Shown: positions 24,067 through 35,438 of the stretch, in pieces
Layout of the letters: each line of letters starts with the position of its first letter
Position numbering within the stretch: position 1 is the first letter of the stretch
Source of the DNA: Climacium dendroides
Taxonomy: Eukaryota > Streptophyta > Bryopsida > Hypnales > Climaciaceae
Assembly: GCA_950106755.1 (NCBI GenBank)
Contig: OX467089.1
Location: 21,867,345-21,931,344, forward strand
Direction of reading: 5' to 3'
Length of the DNA: 64,000 nucleotides
Translations under genes and position numbers: made by a program
Notes under the pieces: generated by a model
What the model saw: only the letters and a program-made list of their open reading frames with translations
Database searches by the model: none
What the model was told of the DNA's origin: nothing

Positions 24067-25243
24067 AAACCTAAACTCTTTGGTGGGAGCTTCTATGAAG
24101 CAATTCAAATCCGCTTTTTCTTTATGGAGAATGGCTGAAAGTTGTCATTTGATTTTTTGAAGTGGTTCATTTCTTATATTCTCAATTTTCCATTCGGTTA
24201 TAGTACCTAGAACACCAAAATTAAAACGGTAATTTACCAATTTCATTTGACTGATTTTCTATTAGCCATTGGAACTCCCCATACATTGATGCCAATGACC
24301 TTTCCTAGTGTAATCAATAGTCAACCAAGTTCCAACCCTATTTCTTTAAAAAGAGGTTCTACTACAACAAATCCAATTTCGTTCATGATATCAAACACAC
24401 TACCGTAATATAATGTGACAAAAAGAGGCAATCAACCCAAACCCTTGTCATTAGAACCCCCTTTAATTGCATAAAATCACAACTGTTAATGTAAATACAA
24501 AATAAATGTATCTCCCCCTCCAAGGCTATTGATCTACAATATTAGGAAAAAAAAGTCTAGCCATTGATGGCATCGAGACAATCTTGACCGTCGCTTTAGA
24601 ATATAGGATATGAATATAGATACCTATAGAGAACATGGATACGAATATATGATATTGATACAAATGCATATGAAATAGAGATACAAATTCATGCGGAAAC
24701 AAGATACATATGGAAATCCCACATATCCCGTATTGATTGCAAGCAAAAATACATGCAAAATACAAATATGTAGAGGGGGGAGTAATTTAACAAGCATTAC
24801 AAACACGAGGTGTGCAATTAATGAACAAATCAATTTAATTTGCAACATTTTCTCACACACAATGCAATGTGCTCAAAAAACTACCTGAACTGTGATGTGG
24901 AATGTATCATTTGTACCCCCCTTCCGAAAAGTTTTACTCCTGAAGGTCCAAATGCCATTTTGGGGGGCAACATAGTGATTTTGGGTAGTTCATTACGAAC
25001 AGAGTTTTCATTTTCTTATTTTTTTCGAAAATTTCACAGAGTATGTGCCTAAGGAGTACCTTAAAGGCCACCGAATGTTGAAAATCACACATCATGTAAT
25101 AACTTTTTAACCATGCAATCAAAAGTCATGAAAATTGTTGCGCCGTAAAGCTACTCCTCGGACACATGTTGTGTGAAATTCTCAAGGAATAAAATAAATA
25201 AAAACTCCATTCATAGTGAGTTGCCCAAAATTGTTAAAGTAAT
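24067..25243. other. AT-rich spacer, no gene seen
   Basis: Contains one isolated aaagaggttctactac end (24347-24362) matching the element at 16396-16579, and a run of near-repeated gatatgaatata/gatacaaat words at 24600-24700. No coding evidence. Confidence 0.45.
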
Positions 25244-25535
25244 AGGTCCAGAAATCGTCTACCTAAGAGCTGAAACTGAATTTTGGGGAGGCGAAGCTTC
25301 TTGAAATATCTTTCAGTAAATTTTCCTTAAAAGACAAGTGGAACTAACATTTAACGTAAGTTGTTTCATATTTTTTTTTGGAGCTTTGTGGAATTAGTTA
25401 TAAAATTTTAAAGTTGAAATGACATAGGGCTATAAAATCGCCCACCTCCTAAAATGTACATTATTTGTACATTGCTGAAAGCTATGCAAAAGCAATATGT
25501 ACACATAATGTACATTTGAGGATATGCATGATTTC
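25244..25535 (+). repeat. Dispersed repeat R4, uninterrupted copy
   Basis: About 290 bp that aligns with 35439-35459 plus 36431-36703, where it is split by a P2 element. Here the junction reads tctacCTAAgagctg, the empty-site equivalent of cccacTTAAgagctt. The distal part contains an inverted repeat around cacctcctaaaatgtac and gtacatttgagga. Confidence 0.8.
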
Positions 25536-26146
25536 AGAGCCTGTTACCTTACCGTATGTTGTTGCCCCCAAACTGGTTTTTGCACATGTGCGGGTTTCTC
25601 ATGGAATAATGGGGCAATGCCATGTGTACCCCTGTGTTGGAAAATGATTAATGTTTGGCACTGGAATTGACACACAATTTTCATGCCATGAACCACCCTG
25701 TCCAGCCTGAAGCCAAAGGCACACTAGCCTCCAAAAAACACCATGCAGTTCCATTATTTTGGGTTGTAATTGTAGCGGGGGTTGGGCAAATCATAGCGAA
25801 GGTGTGGGTGCCGCGTAATGACTCCCTCACCAAGATTCAATTCTAGGGTGATGTGCAGGCTTGGAGCTTCCTCATTCACTCCTAGTAGTCCCCTCCTAGA
25901 CTAGAACTAGTGGGAATGATTGGAGGCAGAAGTGCAGCACATGGGTTCTTGGCTTGCCCATGAAAACAAACTCACTCACTTGCTTTGTAGCAGTCTGGAT
26001 TGGAAGAGACAGGCACTGCAATAACTTACTGCAGTCATGGGGGCAGTTTCAGGTTTCATCATCTCCCGGGGTGGCTGGTCGGCTCTGTGTTTTATCTCTT
26101 GCAATGAAAGTCCATTTCATTTGGGTATAAAAAAAAAAAAAGAGAC
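25536..26146. other. Slightly GC-richer spacer, no gene seen
   Basis: Mixed-composition DNA with short frames (25465-25647, 25655-25846, 26037-26336) that show no recognisable motif. Nothing supportable. Confidence 0.4.
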
Positions 26147-26262
26147 ACCCACTCCCCCTAACCCCCCAAAACCCACCCTCCAACACACTCACACCAACCC
26201 CCCCCCCACAAAACCCACCCACCCCACAAAACCCACCCAAAAATCCACCCCACAAAACCCTG
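26147..26262. repeat. C-rich low-complexity tract (G-rich on the minus strand)
   Basis: Runs of ccaccc, cccccaaaa and a 9-C block built from a degenerate cccacaaaa unit. The minus strand has many closely spaced G3+ runs and so could form G-quadruplexes. It is an isolated strand-asymmetric island in AT-rich DNA. Confidence 0.85.
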
Positions 26263-26758
26263 CAATGGGCATTGACGAAACCAAATGCCCATCCATTTCA
26301 TTTGTCTGGTCATGTGGGTTATATTATGGAAAGTGAACCCCATAGGAGACAAGCCTATTACCACCTTGATTTGCGATCTGAATGTCTTGGAGTCAAATCC
26401 AAGAGGGGCATTGATGTTTTCCGGAAGTTTATACTTGTTTCACAAATCAAACCCAAGTAGAATTGTAATTTTTCAATGAAAGTTGTAATTTTTGTGAATT
26501 TTTGAAAGTAGTCTATTATAAAATTATAAAGCCATTCATAGAGTGGAGTCACATACGTCCCATAAACAACCTATTTCCATGTATCTAATGATGTCACAAT
26601 TCAATTGTAACCAATTTGAGTCCTTGTGTAGTAATAGGGTACATTTCAAAATTTTACCTTTAACAGGCTATAGACTATTGTGTATATGGTACCAATTTTG
26701 ATTGTTAGAATAAAATAATGTTCTAAAGAAGGCAAGACATGCATCATTGGATTGACAA

Positions 26759-26791
26759 TTCAACAATTAACAATTAACAATTAACAATTAA
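26759..26791. repeat. Four-unit tandem repeat of 7 bp (aacaatt)
   Basis: The 7-bp unit aacaatt is repeated four times in a row, then decays into AT-rich DNA. Confidence 0.8.
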
Positions 26792-27285
26792 CATATTTCA
26801 TTTGGATGACATTTTAACCTTAATACTTCGAAACACAAACATTACACATGTAATGTATATGACAATTTTGAAACTTCTAAAATATGCAAGAGGTGCAATA
26901 ATGATTCAAATTGGGGTTGCCATATATTAGTGGACTTGGCTCAATATGAATGTACTATTGTATACTTCATTTCATGCACCTTTTATGCCAAATACACAAA
27001 AACCAACATGTTAAGCCAAGAATGGGGCTTCCGATATCTTTCAAGGTTTTACCTTAGAATGTTGCAATTGGGTTGGTGATCTTGGACTAAGTCAACCTTT
27101 CATATACCATGTGACTCATTTGCTTAAAAAAACAATAAATATTTAGTGGAGGTTAAACTACTTTGCAAGACTTCCCTTTTTCACGCAAAATTTTAAAGAT
27201 GGACATGTATATATCTATCTTATATAGAAGGATTCTTTATCATCCATCAAACCACTACATTATTACAGGGTTAAAATGTATGTGC

Positions 27286-27288
<3 letters not shown>

Positions 27289-27372
<84 letters not shown>
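27289..27372. repeat. (TA)42 microsatellite
   Basis: An uninterrupted 84-bp TA run. Long open frames over it on both strands are artefacts of the repeat. Confidence 0.97.
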
Positions 27373-27377
<5 letters not shown>

Positions 27378-27409
27378 TGCATACTAGCACAAATAAGGTC
27401 AATCAAATT

Positions 27410-28065
27410 GGGGCACATTATATAAACCAACCTATTTCCATTCACTCCACCTAATTCCATCATGGTGCTTTTGACCCCATTCTATCCAAAATATTAAAAT
27501 CCTTTTATTTTTAGACAAAATCATTGCATTAATGCCAAGAAGGGCTAAAATGTCAATCCTTTAATGGTGAACACTTAAGTACTGTTGGATATATGGGAGA
27601 GTGGTTATGGTTTGTTTATAGTTTGTTCATGACTCCACTCCACCAATGGTTTTCTAATTGTAGGGCAAATCACTTCAAAAATTTCCAAAAAATACAATTT
27701 TAATTAAAAAAGACTATAAATCTACTTCAGTGTGATTTATGAAATAAGCATGCACCTCTAAAAATATATGTGCATGCCCCTCTTGGAGTTGGCCCCAAGA
27801 TATTCAAATGGTTAGTTTGTCTGGTAATAGGCTTGTATACCTTAGTGATTGAGGACAAACTTAGAACAAACCTTAACAATAAGTTCCTTTTGGAAGCCTA
27901 AGATGGTAAGGTAGACCAACCCAATTTCATTCACTATCCAATTCTGTCCCCTATTTTTGGCCCCAATTCCATCTATAAAAGCATTTAAATCCATTCATTT
28001 TTCTAACAAAATCAATGAATTAATGCCTAGAAAGGATAATGTGTCAATCTTTTATTGGAAAGTAT
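27410..28065 (+). repeat. Two direct copies of dispersed repeat R3, with repeat R5 between
   Basis: 27410-27585 and 27910-28065 share aaccaacc-ttccattcac, ccattc-atc, aaaatcattgcattaatgcc and tgtcaatc-ttta blocks, and also match 20955-21055. Between them, 27610-27880 (catgactccactccacc, cacctctaaaaatatatgtgc, aataggcttgt) matches 29140-29345. Non-coding repeat families without clear termini. Confidence 0.6.
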
Positions 28066-29139
28066 TTAATCCCTAAAAGACCATTGTCCCTTTGGGAGAC
28101 AAATTGGATTTTGAGTAGGTACACTAGTAGAAAAAAGGGCTATAAATTACTTGTCTTTTATGACTGCATCAACAACAATGACTGCATAGTCACTTCAAAA
28201 TGACTTCAAATAACTTTAAAATGACTATTTTGCAGTCATTGTTGTCGGTATAGTCATAAAAGACAAGTAATTTATAGCCCCTTTTTCTACTAGTGGTACG
28301 TATGGTCTCAATTTTTGTCATGATTTTTTGAATTTTTTCTAATAGAAAAAGTGATTATCTTCATGGAAATATAATGTTTTTAAAAAAATTGATGACCAAG
28401 AACAAAAATTATGCCTAGATAAGCTCAAAATAGGAGAGACTAGGTAACCAAAATAAAATATTTTTTTAAAATTAAATATTTTTTTTCTTATAGATATTAT
28501 TTTTGTCTACATGTAAAGCTTTGATTCATTCCATTTGGATTAGTGATATGAAAGTTATGGCTAATCTTGTTTTGAGGGCAATTTAAGTATGTTCTTGAAA
28601 AAATATCTTGTATGATTTACTTTTGAATGTAATTATTACAATTTAAAAAAAAGTTTTACATGGTTTAATTTACTTTCTAGAACAATTTCACCATGTGAAT
28701 TAGTGCATTTTAATTCCATCTTAGAGATAGTAATAATTTAGATTTTCCTTCTATCTTGTACCTACTTCTACTTAACAATTCTCTTAAGATTGAATATTTA
28801 ATTTTTTTTCTAGACTCTCAACTCAATTCCCTACCATAAAGATTCAAACCTCAAAACTCTATATTATATAAAATTTAAGTTGAGAAGGTTCACAGTCAAA
28901 TAGTCTAGTCCTGCAATGTACAACAAAATCTTATTGTATTCGCTTTAAACGCAAGTACCTTGTGTATCTTGTGATATAAATTTTTTTGAAATTTATTATA
29001 CACATTCTCATAGTAGTTAGGTGTACGATTCTATGGTTAGATGTGCAAAAAAAATTCAAAATTTTTTACTCTTTGCAATAGAAATGGCAGTTTTGAATAT
29101 TTTTTTGCCAAAAAAAGACTTTTGTTCTTTAGGGGATGT
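28066..29139 (-). mobile_element. P3-family element, copy 2, carrying a nested CACTA element
   Basis: Starts TTAA-TCCCTAAAAGACCATTG and follows the reverse complement of the right part of the copy at 39431-40878 (cattgtccctttgggagac against cattgtccctatgagggac, then gattcattccatttggatta). The far end reads cagttttgaata ... ctttaggggatg, so the second TTAA is degraded. Net of the inserted 174-bp element and its 3-bp duplication the copy is about 900 bp. Confidence 0.7.
28122..28295. mobile_element. Miniature CACTA element, 174 bp, TSD gta, nested in P3
   Basis: Starts CACTAGTAGAAAAAAGGGC and ends GCCCCTTTTTCTACTAGTG. The inverted repeat continues for about 44 bp (ctataaattacttgtctttt pairs exactly). 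Flanked by gta at 28119-28121 and 28296-28298. The uninterrupted P3 copy at 39431-40878 shows the corresponding site (minus strand gggcaggcacctatgatctc) without the insertion. Confidence 0.9.
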
Positions 29140-29351
29140 TTATGACTTCACTCTATAGCAATCACTTTAGAAATTCAGAGAAATTACAATTTCAATTGAT
29201 AAATTATAATTCCACTTGGATTTGATTCGTAACTGAACAAGTGTACACCTCCCAAAAAATATGTGCCCTTTTTGGAGTTGCCAAGGTGGCAATAGGCTTG
29301 TCTATTGAGGTTGTACTGTGTGATTGAAATCAAGACCTCATAACACAATCA
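29140..29351 (+). repeat. Dispersed repeat R5, copy B
   Basis: Matches 27610-27880 in order (gacttcactc, aaaaaatatgtgcc, ggagttgcc, aataggcttgt, tgtgtgattga). Lies between a P3 and a P1 element. Confidence 0.55.
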
Positions 29352-29799
29352 TTAAGGTAAAACGATCCATTGTGGTCACAATGAGGAGTTTAACATCATC
29401 TTGTTGTTGAAATTTTTCAATTTTTTTCCCACATGAAGACAAGTGTGAGAAACAACAAGAGCAATTGATATTATATTTTTTCGACAAAGTATGAATTTGC
29501 TATCAATTTTTCAAGTGTTTAGTCCAAAAAGTCTATAGACTACCTCAAAACCAACAACATCTAAATCCATAATTCTTATTTTACTCACCTAAAGCAGTCA
29601 TAATATTTTCTAACATGAAAAACCTAAAAATTCAAATCTTACAAAAAATTTACACTAAAAATTTACAAGCTCTTGAAGAGGTTACTAATCACTCCATCAC
29701 TATCATGTAAGACATCAATAGTGGCCCAAATCTTACAAACTGAAATAAAACCATAATGGGTCATTTCCTAGGTGACCGCAATGGGTTGTTTTACCTTAA
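29352..29799 (+). mobile_element. TTAA-flanked miniature element, family P1, copy B (448 bp)
   Basis: Starts TTAA-GGTAAAACGATCCATT (29352) and ends AATGGGTTGTTTTACC-TTAA (29799). The roughly 28-bp inverted repeats differ at only a few positions. The whole interior aligns with 16809-17278, and its first half with 18322-18540. No coding capacity. Confidence 0.85.
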
Positions 29800-31284
29800 G
29801 TGGAGTAAGTTAACTTACATAAGGAATCTCTCTTTTCTTTTAATTGACATTGCTCTTTAAGAAAAACTTACATAATGAATCCACTCGGTTGAAATCAATC
29901 TCAAAGCATGATTTGAGTATTGGTAGAAAAAAGTGGAAATTATAGTGGATGAAATTGTCAAAAGCATTTATGACAATTGTAGAATTTTTTAGATGAAGTT
30001 TACTAGTTGTAGGTGATATTATGGATGATTTGGAGGTGGCAACATAACTTTTGCTTTGGGCATCTAATCAAAATGTTTTCTTTTACATTCCCTTGAAGGA
30101 GATGAATGCCTACATCATGTATCAAATTTTCATAAATGTCTATTCATTTTTTACTTCACCATCACGCATCATTGAAATTCCAATTGTCCCTTAAATAGAC
30201 ATTTGGTCCTATAGGGGTTAAGATTAAAAATACAAAAAATTATTTGAATTTTAATATAAAAATTAAAGAATATCAAGTCCTTGTCATATTATGGTGCATA
30301 CACAAAAATAATTTCTTAACATTACACAAGAATTTCCAAATTAATCAATGAATAGGATAGGATAATCAAAAATCCAAACTTCATCAATGTACAAAAGGTT
30401 GAAAAATCTCATCCAAAGATTGCAAAATGCACAAGGAGTTTGAAGGTTTGTAGTCCTAAGTCCTTGAATTAGAGATAATGAAATCACTTCTTAAAATCAT
30501 GATAAATAATAGTAATTCCTTTGTAACATTGACGTCCTTGATTTAGGTATGTAGAACATTCTTTTTTCTTTCTATTGATATGTGGCAATATGAAGTTTAG
30601 GTCAATAAATATGAATTGCATGAAGTGCATTTCTCAAAAGGCATTGGGGCAATATAATGACATACGGTCATTTGAAAGTGCCACATATTCAACAATGTGA
30701 TGTAGAAATGTGTTTTTCTAGTTATTACTTAAGAGGGTCTTCAAAAATTTTGCAATTCATTAAATCAATTTTTCTTTTATAAATAATCAATGAAAAATTT
30801 GAATTGTGTCTAAAACCGCAAATATTTAAACATATGCTTTCAAATTTAAAATAAATAAACAAATGATTTGCACATTTCTATATAGGCTTTGTGAACCCTT
30901 GAAATATAGAAAAGTGTTATATATTCACCCAGCTTCCTTCAGAAATGTGCTATTAGCAATCATAGCATGAGATTAATAAGGTGAATAAGTCCATTTTCAG
31001 GGTGAAATTCTTTGTGTAATTTTACACTTCAGACCCTATCTCATAATCATCTAACATCATAATTGATACTCCCTTTTTCTCAAAATGATCTTCCCATTCC
31101 CCTTCATTTTATTACAATAAACTCAAATACTATACATTGTAAAGGGCTCCTAACCAGCCTCTGGAAACAAAAGAAAAAAGAAAAATAGAAAAACACTCTT
31201 AAACTCAAATTTACAACACTACAGGATGATAGGAATGCACCAAACTCCATATATAGCTCAAATTAGGTTGAAATAACATTATAT
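29800..31284. other. AT-rich spacer, no gene seen
   Basis: Stop-rich AT DNA. A lone ggtcctataggggttaag near 30208-30225 resembles a P3 right end, without a partner at the expected distance. Confidence 0.45.
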
Positions 31285-31289
31285 TCAAC

Positions 31290-31480
31290 AAACTATCCTG
31301 AGTACAATTAGTATGCTAAATCCACCCCCAAAAATGGAACCAACGACAAGGTGAAAACAAAAGTTCTTGGGAGTGAAAGTAAAATCTTGTCTCCTATTTT
31401 GTGCTGTGTTTAGGATATGTTGTAGACCTCTCCTAGGTAACTTGGGGTCTCTAATTGTAAATATGAATTCAAAAATTTGC
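31290..31480 (-). repeat. Dispersed repeat with a conserved short frame (copy B)
   Basis: Minus-strand counterpart of 16574-16740. The frame keeps DPKL, then LNTAQN, with flanking residues changed, and nucleotide similarity (cctaaacacagc-caaaata) is clear. The downstream parts differ. Confidence 0.55.
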
Positions 31481-31499
31481 AAAAAAAAAAAAATTTATG

Positions 31500-32138
31500 C
31501 AAAATTTATTAACATTTTTTATCCTACTAGTCAAACTTCATGGAATGGGTTTATCGTACAGCCCAGGGAGATTTTTAGATTAACCGACTAAAATCCTACG
31601 TTTTCTTGAACCAACCGGTTGTTTGAAGCATTCTCTCGGCTAGGCCTTTAAAAAATAAAAAATATTCTACAATTTTCTTCTTAAACGATCGGGATTTTTC
31701 CAATGATTTTGAAATCAATTCAACAATTCTTGATTTCAACCGGCTAACTTGTAACTAAATGCCAGTAATCCCCATACATTGGGTTATCATGGTGCATCAA
31801 AAACATTTTGGGATCATTTTGGGACGGACAAAGGGAGGGACCTGAGGGAGTAATATTGTAATACCTGAGCATTGAAGGCCATGGTGAGTCTTGCCTTGCC
31901 AAATTTTATCCAATGTGGGCAATGACAGCAGTCAGTAAGATACAGTATTCAATTCATACCCACCGTATCCCCACCAGATAAGGCTCCTCTCCTCTTTGGA
32001 AATTAAATTTTCAGTACTTCACTGCTTCAGCATCATGGTGTCCAAAACATGACTGCTGTGGGGACTTGGGAGTACCCTTAGAATTCAAGAAATATGGACA
32101 TTAAATGCATGTGCAACAGAGCAGTTGGGTACACCAAA
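31500..32138. other. Spacer of mixed composition, no gene seen
   Basis: Somewhat less AT-rich after 31780 but without a supportable frame or repeat end. Confidence 0.4.
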
Positions 32139-32140
32139 GT

Positions 32141-32217
32141 TACAAGACTATTTAAGGTACAAGACTATTTAAGGTACAAGACTATTTAATAAGTTACAAG
32201 AGAATTTAGTAAGGTAC
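32141..32217. repeat. 17-bp tandem repeat, about three units
   Basis: Unit gtacaagactatttaag repeats at 32157 and 32174 after a partial first unit at 32141, followed by a decayed unit to about 32217. Confidence 0.85.
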
Positions 32218-32327
32218 AATCCCCCTGGAGAGAAGGGAAACTTCAGCTTATGCTTTTTGTTTTGTGGAGTGGAAATTAAGTTATGTTACACAGGCTCTGT
32301 ATTTGAGAGTTGGTGAGACATCCTTAT

Positions 32328-33188
32328 ACACCAGCAGCAAGTATAGTAGAACCACCTGTAAGGTAATAAATGTATCCATTGTCAGCCAGTACCCATACCA
32401 AACCTGTATGGGACATTGTTTCCAACCAAGGCTGGATTTGATTTCCAAACAAAGGTTGGAATGTGTTTTTTTCTCTTTTTCAAGGTTGGGACTAATAAGA
32501 TCGTGACACATGTCCCAAAGTAGTGAGCGACAAAGTAGGAAGTAGTGAGCAACAAAGTAGTTCTCGAATGATCGGAATTGGAAGACTCTACACATTGGCT
32601 ATGAACTCTAAGCACTTTTGGGCTCCCAAAATTCATAGTAATTTCAATTTCAACAATAAAATTACAAAAAATTGCAATCCATATATTTTCTATCTTTCTA
32701 TATGAATTTTTGTTGTTGTGCCTTAAGATAATGATGATTTGTTGCAAAATTCCTTAAGTGATTGAATATGGGTACATTTACTTTAGTTGACCACTTAAGT
32801 GACTCGGCACATGTTTTTGAATAGTAAAGGCAATGTAAATTTTCTGCCATGTAGAAAGATTGAAATGACAAGCATTGCCAATTTCTTGTGATTATTTTTC
32901 TTTGAATTCAAGTTACCATGAGTTGTAGAAGCCAAGAGTTGGCTTGAATCCATACTCAATGTATAAAGTCTTCCAATTCTGATCATTCAAGAACTACTTT
33001 CCCCTCAACTTTCCCACTTCCTACTTTCTTGCTCATTACATTAGGATATGTGTTATGACCTTATTAGTCCCAACCTTGTTAAGGAGAAAAAAATCACATT
33101 CCAAGCTTTGGTTGGAAATAGGTGCATTCTACAAGTTGAGCCTGAATCCCTAGTTGGGAATAGGTGGTTCTAACATACTTGGTGTAGA
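32328..33188. repeat. Large inverted repeat, about 350-bp arms
   Basis: 32328-32700 matches the reverse complement of 32842-33188 along most of its length. Examples are aagtatagtagaaccacc against the reverse of ggtggttctaacatactt, and caaggttgggactaataag and gaattggaagactctacaca with one or two changes. About 140 bp separate the arms. A transcript could fold into long, imperfect double-stranded RNA. This is either a foldback transposon or two insertions in opposite orientation. Confidence 0.85.
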
Positions 33189-33237
33189 AAAATTTAACCA
33201 CAAATAACATTAATTCTACCTATGGATTGTCTGTCCC

Positions 33238-33411
33238 ATATGATATGTGTAATAGATAACAAAATCATACAATATAAACAACACTATGGATACCATAAAT
33301 CCCTACTAAGAAATGTCTTGTTCAATATGATATGTGCAATAGATAACAAAGTCATACAATATAAACAACACTATAGATACCATAAATCCCTACCAAGAAA
33401 TGTCTTGTTCA
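33238..33411. repeat. Two-unit tandem repeat of 87 bp
   Basis: 33238-33324 and 33325-33411 differ at only a handful of bases. The unit length is a multiple of three, so a 71-codon frame stays open through both; nothing else suggests coding. Confidence 0.9.
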
Positions 33412-34700
33412 ATATGTGGGAGGATTGTTTCCCATAATCTCTTCTTTGTAAGTAGAATCCACATAATTGATGATTATGGATTTTTCATTCATTAATCAAA
33501 TATTTCATCCATTTCTAAATGAGTGTTTATATCAAGCAATGTCCTCATTGTTGAGAATTTTGAAAATAAAGAGGCATTCCTTGTCATGCTTTGCCCTCCT
33601 TGTCAACCTAATTATTTCCAAAATTCCTTCCACCTTAGTGATTGCCCTATACATGCTCTACAAGTGTCCTTTTAAGGGCTGATTTGCCTTTTCTTACAGG
33701 TTTCCATGGACAAAATGATTTTTAGCTCATTTTTCAAAGAAAGAAAAATAGATGCAAATCACAACACAAGTAGTTTCATATTTTTCCAAACATTTATGAA
33801 TTACTTATGAATTTTCAAAGATTCAGGTCATAGGCACCCATTTGTGACCATAGGTGTCCCAAAATTCGTCCCCTTGTGACTTATAAAGAAATGTGCAGAA
33901 ACCAAACACAATGATTGGCTCTTGCAATAAAAAACAATTTTCCTTGAATTCATTAACAGACCAAAGAGGTCCATTCAAAGATTACCTTGCATCCATTCTA
34001 CAGCTACTTATAGGATGGTCTAAAGAAGAGGGGCAAATTTTGAGCCACCTACCTTGTTCATTTTCTTGATCATTGGCTTGTGGAGGCTCATAAAAGGTCC
34101 ACTTACTAAAAATTGAGAATAAGGATTATTCTCTTCCCAAATTGAAGAATGGGCGTGAAGAACACTTCACATGTGAAGTTTTCATTTGGCTTTCACCCTC
34201 AGTGTGGCGTTTTCATCCAAGTCATGCTTAACCTCTGAACATCACAGCGAACGTTTTAAATTCATGGATTCCTCTAAGACTCTATTCATCAATTATTATA
34301 ATCTATAAATCTAGACGATGGATTCTCTTGAAATTTGAACCTCATGTTCATCAAGTAGTTAGCTTGTGGATTCAACGGTGAAGTCCTCAATGAATCACAA
34401 AATTTCTCATTATTCTATTTTTCCTTGCACAGTGCTGAGAAGCTGTTGAATTTTGGCGTTCTGGTTGTAACATTTAGGGGTTAAAGTCAGGTCCAATCAT
34501 AGCTTTCATCCTTCGCTTGATCCATACTACCAGCATTGATGCTCATAGTCATCGTAGGGTTCGTGGTGACCTATTCTTGTATTCGATGGATTATTGCTTT
34601 TGTTCAGATTTTGAATCTTCTTAGTGTTGATCCATATGAAGAATTCTATTTTTGGTGATGAATTACGTATAGGACAATGGTGAGGAGGAGGACATTGCAT
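33412..34700. other. Spacer, no gene seen
   Basis: Moderately AT-rich, with only short chance frames and no bounded repeat recognised. Confidence 0.4.
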
Positions 34701-34703
34701 AAA

Positions 34704-34890
34704 GGGAGAGGCCCAATGAGGAGGGCCTCTCGTAAAAGGGCGCCCGAGTAGGAGGGAGGGCGTAGCCCGACCGACATCGAGGGCGCCCTTTTACGAGAGA
34801 CCCGACGAAGAGGGCCTCTCCCGGCGTAAAGCCCGGTCAACATTCCTCACAGGGCTAACCCCGTGAGGTTAGCCGTGTGAGGTTAGCCTT
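34704..34890. repeat. GC-rich foldback followed by short direct repeats
   Basis: 34728-34745 (tctcgtaaaagggcgccc) is the exact reverse complement of 34781-34798. Outside it gggagaggccc (34704-34714) pairs with gggcctctccc (34812-34822). Immediately after, gtgaggttagcc occurs twice (about 34861-34887) and pairs with ctcacagggctaac. The block is far more GC-rich than anything within several kb. No protein frame. Probably the end or core of a distinct mobile element. Confidence 0.75.
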
Positions 34891-35438
34891 GTGAGATCAT
34901 AGTATTGATCTCACGGTTGTAAAGGCCCCTCAAAATGCATTGCACACTGGTTGACCATGCTTTACGTAATGGAAAGGGTCAACGAGGAAGGCAAAGTCTG
35001 ACGAAGAGGTTCATTCCATCATGCAATGCCCAACGATGAGAAGCTTTGCCCAATGTAAACCATGGGAAGAAAATTTGGATGAAATATAAGATGAAAAAAC
35101 AATTGGGATGAAAAACGTGTAATGCTCGATTACGTGTGCAAAATACACAATCAAACATTTACAGCTTGATTACAGCACTAAACCTATCCTAAAAATGAAC
35201 GGGACATCTTCTTCCCATAGTTTATGGAGTATTTAGTATAGGGCAAGAATTTTCTTGAGTGGCTGTTTTGAATTAGGCTCTGATATGCTAGTCTGTAGCT
35301 TCATAGCTGAATTTGTTGTTTTACAAACGACAGGCTTCAGCTTCATTTCTGAATCCTCTGTTGTTTCTTCAAAATAATTGTTTTGCAGCTTGGGAGTTGA
35401 ATTGGAACACCACATATGGCATCTATCTAAGGTAGGAG
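34891..35438. other. Spacer, no gene seen
   Basis: Composition grades back to AT-rich. No frame or repeat end recognised. Confidence 0.4.

Noticed and set aside
26037..26364. Pro/Thr-rich or Gly-rich frames over the C-rich tract
   Set aside because: Low-complexity translation on both strands.
27163..27463. Frames through the TA repeat giving IYIYIY peptides
   Set aside because: Pure microsatellite artefact.
33222..33437. 71-codon frame across the 87-bp tandem repeat
   Set aside because: Explained by a unit length divisible by three; no motif.
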